A DNA stretch of 64,000 nucleotides from Flavobacteriaceae bacterium (GCA_030835825.1 JAURRA010000007.1:1-64000), one strand, 5' to 3'; numbered from the stretch's first letter, positions 1 through 8,790 are shown. Numbers and translations: made by a program. The notes: generated by a model not told the origin, from the sequence alone.

Positions 1-16
1 ATTTTAGATTTTATCA

Positions 17-1033
17 ATGGCTAAAATTCTCGTTACAGGTGGACTAGGATACATAGGCTCACATACTGTTGTTGCCCTAATGGCTAATGGACATCAGGTT
101 TGTGTTGTAGACGACTTATCCAATTCTAGTCTTAATGTATTAGAGGGAATCTCGAAAATTACAGGTAAGAAGCCAGAGTTTCATCAATTCGACTTGCGGG
201 ATATATCAGCCACAAGGAAATATTTTAAAGCCCAACAAAGCCTCGACGGTATCATTCATTTTGCGGCATCTAAGGCCGTTGGTGAAAGTGTAGATAACCC
301 GCTATTATACTATCACAATAACTTAGGTGGATTGGTCAATTTGCTCATGCACACCTCGGCAAAAAATATTATTTTCAGTTCCTCCTGTACGGTGTACGGT
401 ATTCCAGATGTGTTGCCTATCACCGAAAGCGCTCCCATAAAACCTGCCATGTCACCTTATGGAAATACCAAACAAATTGGTGAAGAAATTTTAAGAGATA
501 CTACTCAGGCTGATAGCAATTTGAACGTCATTGCTTTGAGATATTTCAACCCTATTGGCGCCCATGAGTCTGCATGGATTGGAGAATTGCCCATTGGTGT
601 GCCTCAGAATTTGGTGCCTTTTATCACCCAAACAGCAGCTGGCTTGCGTTCTGAACTTCAGGTTTTTGGCCATGATTACCCTACTGCTGATGGGACTTGT
701 ATTAGAGATTATATCCATGTTATGGATCTAGCGCTCGCGCATGTCATTGCTGTCGAGCGTTTGCTCAATCAATCCAATTTAGAGAGGTTTGAATTGTTCA
801 ATGTGGGTACCGGTTCGGGAAGCTCCGTTTTGGAGGTCATTGAGTCTTTTGAGCGAGTCAATGGCGTATCTCTCCCATATAAATTGGCATCTAGGCGAGA
901 GGGCGATGTGGTTGAGATTTATGCCGATACCACAAAAGCCTTCGATGTTTTGGGTTGGAAGGCTGAGCAATCCTTGGATGATGCCTTGAAATCTGCCTGG
1001 CTTTGGGAACGCCATGTTAGAAATATTTTCTAA
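17..1033 (+). CDS. galE: UDP-glucose 4-epimerase
   Basis: Interconverts UDP-glucose and UDP-galactose in the cytoplasm, supplying galactose units for polysaccharide and LPS. The 338-residue protein is full length for the extended short-chain dehydrogenase family. The NAD-binding glycine motif GGLGYIGS lies at residues 8-15, the catalytic Tyr148-x3-Lys152 pair sits in YGNTK, and the serine-rich strand FSSSC is around residue 120. The ATG lies only 16 bases inside the window, so any promoter is outside it. The next gene on the same strand is a decayed amidohydrolase, so galE appears to stand alone. The assignment rests on strong family motifs; related sugar-nucleotide epimerases are less likely given the GalE-like C-terminal half. 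Confidence 0.95.
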   Translation: MAKILVTGGLGYIGSHTVVALMANGHQVCVVDDLSNSSLNVLEGISKITGKKPEFHQFDLRDISATRKYFKAQQSLDGIIHFAASKAVGESVDNPLLYYHNNLGGLVNLLMHTSAKNIIFSSSCTVYGIPDVLPITESAPIKPAMSPYGNTKQIGEEILRDTTQADSNLNVIALRYFNPIGAHESAWIGELPIGVPQNLVPFITQTAAGLRSELQVFGHDYPTADGTCIRDYIHVMDLALAHVIAVERLLNQSNLERFELFNVGTGSGSSVLEVIESFERVNGVSLPYKLASRREGDVVEIYADTTKAFDVLGWKAEQSLDDALKSAWLWERHVRNIF

Positions 1034-1060
1034 TATTTAGTTCATCTAAATTCAATTCTC

Positions 1061-1372
1061 ATGTCGAAGTATCTCGTTCTTCTGGTTTTACTGTTCATCG
1101 GTCATACCATCTGTGCTCAAAAATTATTACATCCATGCGGGGCAATTGATTGACACCCAAAAGGGCAAGTCAGTTAACGAAAAAACCATTATTGTATCCG
1201 ATGGCATTATTACTTCCGTTGAAGATGGTTTTTTGGTCCCCAATGATGCTTTTTAGCTAATGGTTTTGTGGCAGATATTGTGGCTGTGAACGAGAATCCA
1301 CTTGACAATATTCACACCTTCGAACAAGTTGTTTTTGTGATGAAAGACGGTAAAGTTTACAAAGACAATTAA
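1061..1372 (+). pseudogene. Amidohydrolase pseudogene (frameshift plus large internal deletion)
   Basis: The remnant of a secreted imidazolonepropionase-like amidohydrolase. An ATG at 1061 opens a signal peptide (MSKYLVLLVLLFIGHTICAQ). One base after the next lysine codon the frame shifts to YYIHAGQLIDTQKGKS, followed by IIVSDGIITSVEDG, which is the typical N-terminal strand pair of the family, and it ends at a TAG near 1256. The C-terminal signature (VADIVAVNENPLDNI, then VVFVMKDGKVYK) follows immediately, so the metal-binding barrel of about 300 residues is gone. The remnant ends at 1370-1372, touching the lspA stop from the other side. It cannot encode an enzyme. This fills the otherwise gene-free gap after galE. 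Confidence 0.85.
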
Positions 1373-1869
1373 GCCTCTTGGCTGTCAGGACCTTTCTTTT
1401 TGAAACCTAAGGTTACCAATAAAATCAAACCGGCACTAACAAACATATCGGCAGCATTGAAAATTCCCGTTTGAAACACTCCCCCAAAATCGATGTGTAG
1501 AAAATCGGTTACAGAACCAAATCTAAATCGATCGAGCATGTTGGCAATGCCGCCACCAATGATTGATGCAAAACCAATAGTAGACCATTTGTCTAGCGTT
1601 GATTCTGTGAATAACTTGTACATAACTATACCCAAAACTATCACGGGTAAAATTAGTAGAAGCATCAGTTTTAAAGTGGGACTAAGATCACTTCCCATAC
1701 CTAAAAAAGCCCCAGGATTTTCTACATTGGTCAAGGTAAGATAGTCGCCAATAAGTGAAATGGATTGGTAACGTTCAACATAATGTCTGACCAATATTTT
1801 GGTAGCCTGATCGAGTGCCACTGCAGCAAAAATAAATAAAATCAATAATCGGTTGCGTTTAGAAATCAT
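1369..1869 (-). CDS. lspA: Lipoprotein signal peptidase (signal peptidase II)
   Basis: An inner-membrane aspartic protease that removes signal peptides from diacylglyceryl-modified prolipoproteins. The 166 residues hold four predicted membrane helices. Family motifs are present: DQATK at 20-24, the NVENPGAFLG segment near 48-57, and the two catalytic aspartates in IANMLDR (Asp113) and SVTDFLHI (Asp122). The gene begins 11 bases after the fabD stop, so the two are probably cotranscribed. Its substrates in this window would include GldB, GldK, LptE and the M28 peptidase, all of which carry lipoboxes. The stop codon overlaps the end of the convergent amidohydrolase pseudogene. Confidence 0.95.
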   Translation of the reverse strand: MISKRNRLLILFIFAAVALDQATKILVRHYVERYQSISLIGDYLTLTNVENPGAFLGMGSDLSPTLKLMLLLILPVIVLGIVMYKLFTESTLDKWSTIGFASIIGGGIANMLDRFRFGSVTDFLHIDFGGVFQTGIFNAADMFVSAGLILLVTLGFKKKGPDSQEA

Positions 1870-1880
1870 GTTTTGTCTGA

Positions 1881-2762
1881 TTAAATTTCTGCGGAGCTCA
1901 CCTCAAGCTCTTTTTGGATTTTTTTGACTAAGCCCTGCAGTACTTTGCCTGGGCCGACTTCTGTGAAATGTAGAGCTCCATCTTGAGCCATTTTTTGAAC
2001 AGATTGGGTCCATCTCACCGGAGCGGTAAGTTGTTCGACTAAATTTCTTCGAATGGCTGAGGGCTCCATTTCTGGACAAGCATTAACGTTTTGATAAATC
2101 GGACAAATGGGAGGGTTGAAGGTGGTGGCCTCTATCGCACTGGCGAGTTGTTCTCTTGCTGGGGACATGAGCGGTGAGTGAAAGGCCCCACCAACTGGAA
2201 GTACTAGAGCGCGCTTGGCACCAACTTCTTTGAGTGCTTCGCAAGCTAATTCAATTCCAGAAATACTTCCCGATATGACAAGCTGTCCCGGGCAATTATA
2301 ATTGGCAGGAACTACAATGTCTTGAATTTCGTTACAAACTTTTTCAACAGCCTCGTCATCCAATCCCAGTATTGCTGCCATGGTTCCAGGAGCTTGTTCG
2401 CAAGCCGATTGCATGGCTGTGGCTCTTTGAGACACTAATTTCAACCCGTCCTCAAAGGACAAGGCACGGCTGGCTACCAAGGCTGAAAATTCACCCAGGG
2501 AATGTCCAGCGACCATAATTGGATTAAATCTTGGCCCTAATAATTCGGCTAAGATGACAGAGTGCAAGAATATGGCTGGTTGCGTAACATTCGTAGCTCT
2601 CAATGCTTCGTTATCCCCTTCAAAGAGAATATCAGAAATACGAAAACCCAAAATTTCATTAGCTTGCTCAAACCTGTCTTTAGCTTGGACTGAACTCAGG
2701 TATAAATCATGTCCCATTCCGGGAAACTGAGACCCTTGACCTGGAAAAACAAATGCATTCAT
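1881..2762 (-). CDS. fabD: Malonyl-CoA:acyl carrier protein transacylase
   Basis: Transfers malonyl groups from CoA to acyl carrier protein, committing malonate to fatty acid synthesis. The 293-residue length is usual for FabD. Motifs seen are GQGSQFPGMG at 8-17, the nucleophile in GHSLGEFSA (Ser88), and the catalytic histidine in GAFHSPLM (His194). The ATG at 2760-2762 lies 17 bases downstream of a TAnnTTTG-type -7 element on the minus strand. The region between carries a perfect 10-bp inverted repeat that may act as an operator. lspA follows 11 bases later. The gene is unlikely to be a polyketide-type transacylase because no synthase genes are near. Confidence 0.95.
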   Translation of the reverse strand: MNAFVFPGQGSQFPGMGHDLYLSSVQAKDRFEQANEILGFRISDILFEGDNEALRATNVTQPAIFLHSVILAELLGPRFNPIMVAGHSLGEFSALVASRALSFEDGLKLVSQRATAMQSACEQAPGTMAAILGLDDEAVEKVCNEIQDIVVPANYNCPGQLVISGSISGIELACEALKEVGAKRALVLPVGGAFHSPLMSPAREQLASAIEATTFNPPICPIYQNVNACPEMEPSAIRRNLVEQLTAPVRWTQSVQKMAQDGALHFTEVGPGKVLQGLVKKIQKELEVSSAEI

Positions 2763-2763
2763 C

Positions 2764-2791
2764 TCTCTATTTTAAACCTCAAAAATAGAGA
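2764..2791 (-). promoter_or_regulatory. fabD promoter -7 element inside a 10-bp inverted repeat
   Basis: On the minus strand TATTTTTG (2780-2787) matches the Bacteroidota -7 consensus TAnnTTTG. A perfect inverted repeat (TCTCTATTTT at 2764-2773, AAAATAGAGA at 2782-2791, 8-base spacer) surrounds it and reaches to the fabD start codon. The repeat is visible in the sequence; an operator role is inference. It could instead form a 5' leader hairpin. Confidence 0.5.
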
Positions 2792-2848
2792 TAATTTTAT
2801 TGTGATTCATGCCAACAGGGCAAATGCTTTCAAAACACTTCAATGGAA

Positions 2849-3271
2849 TTATTTCGGGGCACTAATCATCCATTGAATTCCGAACTGATCAGTGAGCATG
2901 CCAAAATGGGACCCCCAAAATGTTTCTGACATGGGCGAGCTTACTTGCCCATTTTCAGAAAGTTTCCCAAAAATGTCCTCCGCTTGGGATTTATTTTCTA
3001 CGTTCAGGCTGATTGAAAAATTGGTGCCTTTTTGATAACTGTCCTTCATCGGTCCTGCAGCATCACAGCCTAAGAGTGTAAACTCATTTGTAATGGGCAA
3101 TGCAATATGCATGATTTTATTCATAAAGTGAGGATCGTTGTCCAACTTGCAGTCTGAAGGGATATCTTTAAAATATTTGATTTCACTCAAAGTCGCGTCG
3201 AAGACTGATTGATAAAACTTAAAAGCAGCCTCGCATTGACCATCGAAGGCTAAGTAGGTATGAAATGTCAT
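2849..3271 (-). CDS. VOC superfamily (PhnB-like glyoxalase-fold) protein
   Basis: A 140-residue protein of the PhnB-like branch of the vicinal oxygen chelate superfamily. The opening HTYLAFDGQCEAAFKFYQSV, the central LGCDAAGP segment and the C-terminal DQFGIQWMI strand are typical of that family, often annotated as 3-demethylubiquinone-9 3-methyltransferase-like or bleomycin-resistance-like. No substrate can be named. The gene is last in the minus-strand thyA-folA series, 27 bases after the folA stop. A -7 element TAAATTTG (3294-3301) overlaps the 3' end of folA, so it may also have its own promoter. Family confidence is good and function is unknown. Confidence 0.75.
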   Translation of the reverse strand: MTFHTYLAFDGQCEAAFKFYQSVFDATLSEIKYFKDIPSDCKLDNDPHFMNKIMHIALPITNEFTLLGCDAAGPMKDSYQKGTNFSISLNVENKSQAEDIFGKLSENGQVSSPMSETFWGSHFGMLTDQFGIQWMISAPK

Positions 3272-3293
3272 GTTTTTGGGGTTTAAAACAAGT

Positions 3294-3301
3294 CAAATTT
3301 A
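3294..3301 (-). promoter_or_regulatory. Candidate -7 element for the VOC gene
   Basis: TAAATTTG on the minus strand matches TAnnTTTG exactly and lies 22 bases before the VOC start codon, overlapping the last codons of folA. I found no clear TTG -33 element at the right distance, so this is a candidate only. Confidence 0.35.
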
Positions 3302-3775
3302 CGATTTTAAATAAGTTAAAAAAGAAAAATCAAATTCATTATCTCCATCCGCTTGATGTCTTTCACTTTTAGATAGGGTCCAATAATTTAAATTTATTTC
3401 AGGGAAATGTGTGTCACCTTGGGATTGAGTATGGACTTTAGTGAGCTCTATGACATCGCAATAGGGCATGGCTTGCAGATAGATTTCGCCTCCGCCAATA
3501 ATAAATATTTTTTCAAAACCTTGGGCGAGCGCTATGGCCTGCGAGATTGTGTGAGCTAAAATGACCTCTTCTGGAACGGTATAATCTTTTTGCCGAGAGA
3601 TGACAATATGCTTTCTGTTGGGTAGGGGTTTGGGAAAGCTTTCGAAGGTTTTGCGACCCATTATTATGACGTGCCCTGAGGTCAACGACTTAAATCGTTT
3701 CAAATCAGTTTTCAGCTTCCAAATCAGTTTATTGTCCTTGCCAATAACATTGTTTTCTGAGGCTGCTGCAATCAT
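3299..3775 (-). CDS. folA: Dihydrofolate reductase
   Basis: Reduces dihydrofolate to tetrahydrofolate with NADPH, recycling the cofactor oxidised by thymidylate synthase encoded just upstream. Conserved pieces are MIAAASENNVIGKDNKLIWK at the start, the substrate-site segment TDLKRF, IIMGRKTFES, and IFIIGGGEIY for NADPH binding. I place the start at 3775 (158 residues) because family members begin at this point and GAGGTGATT precedes the ATG. An in-frame ATG at 3832 would add 19 residues without resemblance to DHFR, with a weaker AGGA upstream. The thyA-folA order is a standard folate/thymidylate pairing. Confidence 0.93.
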   Translation of the reverse strand: MIAAASENNVIGKDNKLIWKLKTDLKRFKSLTSGHVIIMGRKTFESFPKPLPNRKHIVISRQKDYTVPEEVILAHTISQAIALAQGFEKIFIIGGGEIYLQAMPYCDVIELTKVHTQSQGDTHFPEINLNYWTLSKSERHQADGDNEFDFSFLTYLKS

Positions 3776-3865
3776 AATCACCTCAGATTTTTGATTTGGC
3801 AGGTATTTAATTTTATCCACGGAATTGCTCATTTTACCATCCTATTTTCCCCCAATAGGGATTTG

Positions 3866-4690
3866 TCAAATTGCCACTGCGCCTTTGATATGAGGATGCG
3901 GATTGTAGTTACTTAGAGTAAAATCTTCAAAGGTAAAGTCAAAGATACTTTTCACCTTGGGGTTTAGCGTCATAGTCGGTAATTCTCGAGGTTCTCTGGA
4001 AAGTTGAAGCTCAAGTTGTTCGAGATGATTGCTGTAGATATGCGCATCTCCAAAAGTATGAATAAATTCACCCACTTGATAACCACAGACCTGTGCTATC
4101 ATCATTGTAAAAAGAGCATATGATGCAATATTAAATGGTACACCAAGAAAAATGTCTGCACTTCTTTGATATAATTGACAGGACAACTTACCGTCCGCCA
4201 CGTAAAATTGAAAAAAGGCATGGCATGGGGGTAGGGCGGCTTTTCCTTGGGAAACGTTATCTTGAAATGATTGAGAGGTGTCGGGCAAAACCGAAGGATT
4301 CCAGGCACTTACAAGCATTCTTCGACTATTTGGATTATTTTTTAGGGTGTGAATCACTTCTTGAAGTTGGTCAATATCATCACTGTTCCAATCACGCCAT
4401 TGGTGACCGTAAACAGGCCCTAAGTCTCCATTGCTATCAGCCCACTCGTTCCATATTCGAACCCCATTATCATTGAGGTATTTGATATTAGTGTCACCTT
4501 TAATGAACCACAGCAATTCGTAAATAATAGACTTCAAGTGCAGTTTTTTGGTGGTTAACATGGGGAATCCCTGAGCTAAATCAAACCGCATTTGATAGCC
4601 AAAAACACTTTTAGTTCCAGTTCCAGTCCTGTCGTCCTTGTTGTGCCCTTCTTTGAGCACATGATTCACCAAATCAATATATTGCTTCAT
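3866..4690 (-). CDS. thyA: Thymidylate synthase
   Basis: Methylates dUMP to dTMP using methylenetetrahydrofolate, releasing dihydrofolate for FolA next door. The 274 residues carry the N-terminal DDRTGTGT loop, the nucleophile in [12 protein letters not shown] (Cys156), the phosphate-binding arginines in NSRRM, and the [18 protein letters not shown] segment. The loop just before the catalytic cysteine is about ten residues longer than in the E. coli enzyme, a small variation and not a defect. It sits 17 bases after a nucleoside transporter and upstream of folA, making a nucleotide salvage and thymidylate unit. Confidence 0.97.
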   Translation of the reverse strand: MKQYIDLVNHVLKEGHNKDDRTGTGTKSVFGYQMRFDLAQGFPMLTTKKLHLKSIIYELLWFIKGDTNIKYLNDNGVRIWNEWADSNGDLGPVYGHQWRDWNSDDIDQLQEVIHTLKNNPNSRRMLVSAWNPSVLPDTSQSFQDNVSQGKAALPPCHAFFQFYVADGKLSCQLYQRSADIFLGVPFNIASYALFTMMIAQVCGYQVGEFIHTFGDAHIYSNHLEQLELQLSREPRELPTMTLNPKVKSIFDFTFEDFTLSNYNPHPHIKGAVAI

Positions 4691-4707
4691 GTGGTTGTAT
4701 TAATTCA

Positions 4708-6399
4708 TTATCCTATAATTATTCCGGCAATGGTCGCAGACATGAGTGAAGCTATGGTACCACCGATGAGAGCTTTCATTCCAAATTTAGACAGCACAGT
4801 TCTTTGTCCAGGGGCCAAGGCACCAATGCCGCCAATTTGAATGCCTATTGATGCAAAATTAGCAAATCCACAAAGCATATAGGTCGCCATGATGATAGAT
4901 TTTTCATAGGTAAAATGAGTACCAGTTGTAATGTCCTTCAAATCAGCGAGCTGTATGTATCCTACAAATTCGCTTGCAGCCAATTTAATCCCTAGCAGCT
5001 GCCCCATCAGCATAGTGTCTTCTGACGCCACTCCAATGAGCCACATAAGTGGGGCGAAAATTGTTCCGAGAATGGCTTCTAAAGTCAATCCAGAATAACT
5101 AGAATTAGCGGCTACCCAAGCATTGATATTGGTCCAATCTCCTATCACATCTAGAATGCCGTTGAACATGGCAATAAAGGCTACAAAAACCAAAAGCATG
5201 GCGCCAACATTGACAGCAAGTTTAAGTCCCTCAGTGGTTCCATTAGCAATGGCATCTAAAAAATTACTTCCGATTCTTTCATAGGAAACAGTAACATCAT
5301 TGTTGATGGGCTCCGTTTGAGGATATAATATCTTGGAAATTACGACGGCACCTGGCGCAGCCATAACGGAGGCGGCTAGGAGGTGTTTGGCAAATTGCAA
5401 CCTAAGCACGGGATCGTCACCACCCAAAAAGCCGATATAGGCAGCTAATACAGCGCCTGCAACCGTGGCCATGCCACCGATCATAACTAACAGCATTTCG
5501 GACTTGTTCATCCGTTCCAAATAGGCCTTGATCAACAACGGGGCTTCTGTTTGACCTAAAAATATATTACCAGCCACACTCAAACTTTCGGCTCCAGATA
5601 TTTTTAAAGCTTTGGATAATAACCAAGCCAAACCTTTCACTGCTTTTTGAATGATACCTAAGTAAAATAATACAGAGGTAAAAGCTGAGAAAAATATAAT
5701 GGTTGGCAAGACTTGAAATGCAAAAATATACCCAAAATTGTCTGTATTGTTAATCAAACCATCAAATAGAAATGCACTACCCGCCTGAGTAAATTCTAAA
5801 ATGGCAATAAACACCTTTCCAACGCCTTCAAATGCCGATTGCACAATGCTAACTTTGAGTACTCCAATGGCAATTATACATTGTAGAGCAAGACCTAAAC
5901 CAACTATTTTCCAATTGATAGCTCTACGATTACTGCTGGCAATGAATGAAATAAATAACAATGCAATCATTCCTAGTGCCCCTCTGAGTAACCCGTTAAT
6001 ACTAAAGCCTTCGCTGGAAACTATAACTGCCTTCTCCTCTAAAGATTTTCGGTTAAAAGCATACGCTACACCATTTTCCTCTAAGACAAGTCGGCTTGAA
6101 TTAAACTGATTTATGGTATAAACTCTTAGGGTGTCATTAGGTTGAGTATATTCAAAAGAAATGCTGTTATCCGAAACATAATATTTCCCTTTGGCAAGAA
6201 GGTTTTTAGCTTCTAGGGCATAATTAAATGTACTCTCAGACAAAGACAGAAAATCTTTGGTTGTATCAATATCGAAAAGAGCAGTTCCTTCTTGATCAGT
6301 TATTGATTCAAAAACCCATTCGCCTTCAAGGGTTTGACCTACGGCTTGTGTGCCAAACAAGCACGCTCCCGCCAATAGCAACAAAAAATATTTCATCAA
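4708..6399 (-). CDS. Concentrative nucleoside transporter (NupC/CNT) with N-terminal lipocalin-like domain
   Basis: A 563-residue fusion. Residues 1-22 form a signal peptide ending in AVGQ. Residues 23 to about 125 are a soluble beta-rich segment (LEGEWVFESI, later VLEENGVAYAFNR) resembling the lipocalin-like domains common in Bacteroidota. From about residue 135 the protein is a full CNT transporter with many membrane helices and the family signatures FLGQTEAPLLIKAYLERM and GFANFASIGIQIGGIGALAP. It should import nucleosides with a cation gradient. With the signal peptide the extra domain would lie in the periplasm and could bind substrate or a partner. The ATG follows the nuclease stop with no gap, and thyA comes next, which fits nucleoside salvage. 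Confidence 0.88.
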   Translation of the reverse strand: MMKYFLLLLAGACLFGTQAVGQTLEGEWVFESITDQEGTALFDIDTTKDFLSLSESTFNYALEAKNLLAKGKYYVSDNSISFEYTQPNDTLRVYTINQFNSSRLVLEENGVAYAFNRKSLEEKAVIVSSEGFSINGLLRGALGMIALLFISFIASSNRRAINWKIVGLGLALQCIIAIGVLKVSIVQSAFEGVGKVFIAILEFTQAGSAFLFDGLINNTDNFGYIFAFQVLPTIIFFSAFTSVLFYLGIIQKAVKGLAWLLSKALKISGAESLSVAGNIFLGQTEAPLLIKAYLERMNKSEMLLVMIGGMATVAGAVLAAYIGFLGGDDPVLRLQFAKHLLAASVMAAPGAVVISKILYPQTEPINNDVTVSYERIGSNFLDAIANGTTEGLKLAVNVGAMLLVFVAFIAMFNGILDVIGDWTNINAWVAANSSYSGLTLEAILGTIFAPLMWLIGVASEDTMLMGQLLGIKLAASEFVGYIQLADLKDITTGTHFTYEKSIIMATYMLCGFANFASIGIQIGGIGALAPGQRTVLSKFGMKALIGGTIASLMSATIAGIIIG

Positions 6400-7008
6400 T
6401 TATCGTTTAGAGATTTCATCACGAATGCGGACAGCAGATTCGTAATCTTCATTTTTGACAGCCTCGATGAGCATTTCGTTCAGCGTTTCTAGACTGATTC
6501 CCGAAAGGTTGACCAACTCGTCATTATCGCGTAGGGGTTCTAAATTGGAGGAAATAATTTTTTTGCTTAAAGGATCCGAATCCGACGGTTTTTCCTGACT
6601 CAAAAAAACGCCAGCCTTATCTAAAATAGCTTCGTAGGTGAATATGGCAGCCTTGAATCTCAATGCCAAAGCAATAGCATCACTTGTGCGCGCGTCAATG
6701 ATTTCCTCTATTTTATCGCGTTCACAAATTAGGCTTGAATAAAACACCCCATCGACCAGTTTGTGGATGATTACCTGCTTGACTTTAATATCGAACCGGT
6801 CAGAAAAACTTTTAAAAAGGTCGTGAGTGAGTGGTCTAGGGGGTTTAATTTCTTTTTCGAGCGCAATGGCAATAGACTGGGCCTCAAAAGCCCCAATGAC
6901 TATAGGTAATTTCCTTGTGCCTTCTACCTCATTAAGAATTAAGGCATAGGCGCCGTTTTGAGTCTGGCTGTATGAAATTCCCTTGATATCAAGTCTGATT
7001 AGGCTCAT
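6400..7008 (-). CDS. Bifunctional nuclease family protein (DUF151) with UVR motif
   Basis: A 202-residue protein. Residues 1 to about 130 match the bifunctional nuclease (DUF151) family: LPIVIGAFEAQSIAIALE, DARTSDAIALALRF and IFTYEAILDKAGV. The C-terminal 40 residues (LNEMLIEAVKNEDYESAVRI, then RDEI) form a UvrB/UvrC-type helical pair. Plant and mycobacterial relatives have reported DNase and RNase activity, but the role in Bacteroidota is not established. It is translated from the same minus-strand unit as etfA upstream (62-base gap) and is flush with the nucleoside transporter downstream. Confidence 0.85.
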   Translation of the reverse strand: MSLIRLDIKGISYSQTQNGAYALILNEVEGTRKLPIVIGAFEAQSIAIALEKEIKPPRPLTHDLFKSFSDRFDIKVKQVIIHKLVDGVFYSSLICERDKIEEIIDARTSDAIALALRFKAAIFTYEAILDKAGVFLSQEKPSDSDPLSKKIISSNLEPLRDNDELVNLSGISLETLNEMLIEAVKNEDYESAVRIRDEISKR

Positions 7009-7070
7009 GGTTAACTTCTGCTAAGACCCAGATTCTAATGGTCTTTTTCTAGGTTATGAAGATAACAAAA

Positions 7071-8033
7071 TTATGAGTTTTGACTCTTGAAAACTTTTAG
7101 TTTTTCAATAAGTGCTGGAACTACCTCAAAAGCGTCACCAACAACACCATAATCTGCCGCTTTAAAAAACGGAGCTTCTGGGTCTGTGTTGATCACGACC
7201 TTGACTTTGGATGAATTAATTCCTGCTAAATGCTGAATCGCTCCCGAAATGCCAATGGCTATGTATAGATTGGCTGCCACTGGTTTGCCAGTTTGTCCAA
7301 CATGCTCACCGTGGGATCGCCAGCCCATGTCTGATACCGGCTTAGAGCAAGCGGTAGCAGCGCCAAGCACCTCGGCCAGTGTTTCAATCATACCCCAATT
7401 TTCAGGCCCTTTGAGTCCGCGACCAGCGGACACAACAACTTCAGCATCTGCAATGGTAACTTTATCTGAGGCTTTGTCAACCCCAGTAACGGATTGAGTG
7501 CTTTCTGAAATACTGGGCTCAAATACTTCAACTTCAGCTGAAACAGCTTGTTCAACCAAGCCAAATGCATTTTTTGATAAGCTAATCAATCGGCGATCTC
7601 CGGATAATTCAGTCATACCGTAGGCTTTGTTTGTAAATACTGTTCTTTTTACCACAAATGGATCCAGACTCATTGGCAGTGCAACCACATTCGAGGCATA
7701 TGAGGCCTTCAATTTAATGGCCAGAAGAGGCGCCAAGAATTTACTATCTGCACTAGTGCTTAAAAGCACAACTGAACTATTTGAGGCTTGGGCTGCCTGA
7801 GAAATAACTTCAGCATAAGATTTGGCGTTAAATGTCGTCAATGAAGGATTGTTCACCTGTAACACTTTATTCACACCGTATAATTCAATGGCCTTAGGGT
7901 CAGTTGGTTTCACAGCAACAGCCGTTACTGAAGTGTCCATCTCATTAGCTAAAGCTCTGGCATATGAAGCCAATTCAAAGGCACTTTTGCTGAATGACCC
8001 GTTTTGTGTTTCTGCGTAAATTAATATTGACAT
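7071..8033 (-). CDS. etfA: Electron transfer flavoprotein alpha subunit
   Basis: The alpha subunit of the FAD-containing heterodimer that takes electrons from acyl-CoA and other dehydrogenases and passes them to ETF-quinone oxidoreductase. The 320 residues have the N-terminal ETF domain and the C-terminal FAD-binding domain with VVSAGRGLKGPENWGMIE, KPVSDMGW and the QTGKPVAANLYIAIGISGAI segment. It follows etfB by 10 bases, and the pair must be cotranscribed. The gene is complete and nothing is unusual. Confidence 0.96.
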   Translation of the reverse strand: MSILIYAETQNGSFSKSAFELASYARALANEMDTSVTAVAVKPTDPKAIELYGVNKVLQVNNPSLTTFNAKSYAEVISQAAQASNSSVVLLSTSADSKFLAPLLAIKLKASYASNVVALPMSLDPFVVKRTVFTNKAYGMTELSGDRRLISLSKNAFGLVEQAVSAEVEVFEPSISESTQSVTGVDKASDKVTIADAEVVVSAGRGLKGPENWGMIETLAEVLGAATACSKPVSDMGWRSHGEHVGQTGKPVAANLYIAIGISGAIQHLAGINSSKVKVVINTDPEAPFFKAADYGVVGDAFEVVPALIEKLKVFKSQNS

Positions 8034-8043
8034 ACCTATAAAT

Positions 8044-8790
8044 TTAAATAACTTTAGCTTCGTTGTGTAACAGTTTGATCAGTTCATCTAGGTTGTCCTT
8101 GTCAACCATTGTAATTGCGCCTTTTGGGGCAGGTTTTTCGAACTTATTGGTCGTAGTTTTGACTTCAGTTTGAATGGCTTCTTTAACCTCCAGTGGCTTT
8201 TGACGCGCCATCATGATACCTCTCATATTGGGTATTCTCAAATCACTTTCTTCAACGAGTCCTTTTTGACCACCTATAACCAAAGGAAACGACGTAGACA
8301 GAATTTCCTTACCGCCATCAATTTCTCGTTCTGCCGAGATTTGGTTGTCCTCAACGGTCAGCTTTATACAATTATTGACAAAATTGGCTCCAATCAATTC
8401 GGCTAGCATGCCAGGAACCATTCCGCCATTATAATCGATAGATTCACGGCCAGCAATAATAAGGTCATAGGCCTCCTCTTGGGCAATGGTTGCCAGTTGT
8501 TTTGCAACTTCAAATCCATCCTTAGGATTCATGTCTACCCTAAAGGCTTTGTCGGCACCAATCGCTAAAGCTTTTCTTAAAGTTGGTTCAACACTCACGT
8601 CCCCAACCGTAATCACATCGACTGTGGCCGACTGCTGTTCCTTGAACCACATCGCTCTAGTGAGACCAAATTCATCGTTTGGATTGATGATAAATTGCAC
8701 CCCATTGGTATCAAATTGAGTGTCGTTATCTTTAAAGTTTATTTTAGAAGTTGTGTCTGGCACATGACTGATACAAACTAATATTTTCAT
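8044..8790 (-). CDS. etfB: Electron transfer flavoprotein beta subunit
   Basis: The beta subunit of ETF, which binds AMP and docks with dehydrogenase partners. The 248-residue length is normal. Typical segments are MKILVCISHVPDT at the start, the GADKAFRVD region, LIIAGRESIDYNGGMVPGML, and LRIPNMRGIMMARQKP near the recognition loop. It is the first gene of a minus-strand series that continues through etfA, the DUF151 nuclease and the nucleoside transporter. A -7 element lies 31 bases upstream. The divergent neighbour is the pyruvate dehydrogenase beta subunit. Confidence 0.96.
   Translation of the reverse strand: MKILVCISHVPDTTSKINFKDNDTQFDTNGVQFIINPNDEFGLTRAMWFKEQQSATVDVITVGDVSVEPTLRKALAIGADKAFRVDMNPKDGFEVAKQLATIAQEEAYDLIIAGRESIDYNGGMVPGMLAELIGANFVNNCIKLTVEDNQISAEREIDGGKEILSTSFPLVIGGQKGLVEESDLRIPNMRGIMMARQKPLEVKEAIQTEVKTTTNKFEKPAPKGAITMVDKDNLDELIKLLHNEAKVI

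Noticed and set aside
4135-4476. A 113-codon open frame antisense to thyA.
   Set aside because: It is the mirror of a well-conserved thyA coding region, with low-complexity composition and no family likeness.
7020-7062. A hairpin (AAGACC...GGTCTT) between etfA and the DUF151 nuclease.
   Set aside because: Its T-run is on the plus strand, where no gene needs a terminator; on the coding strand it has no T-run.
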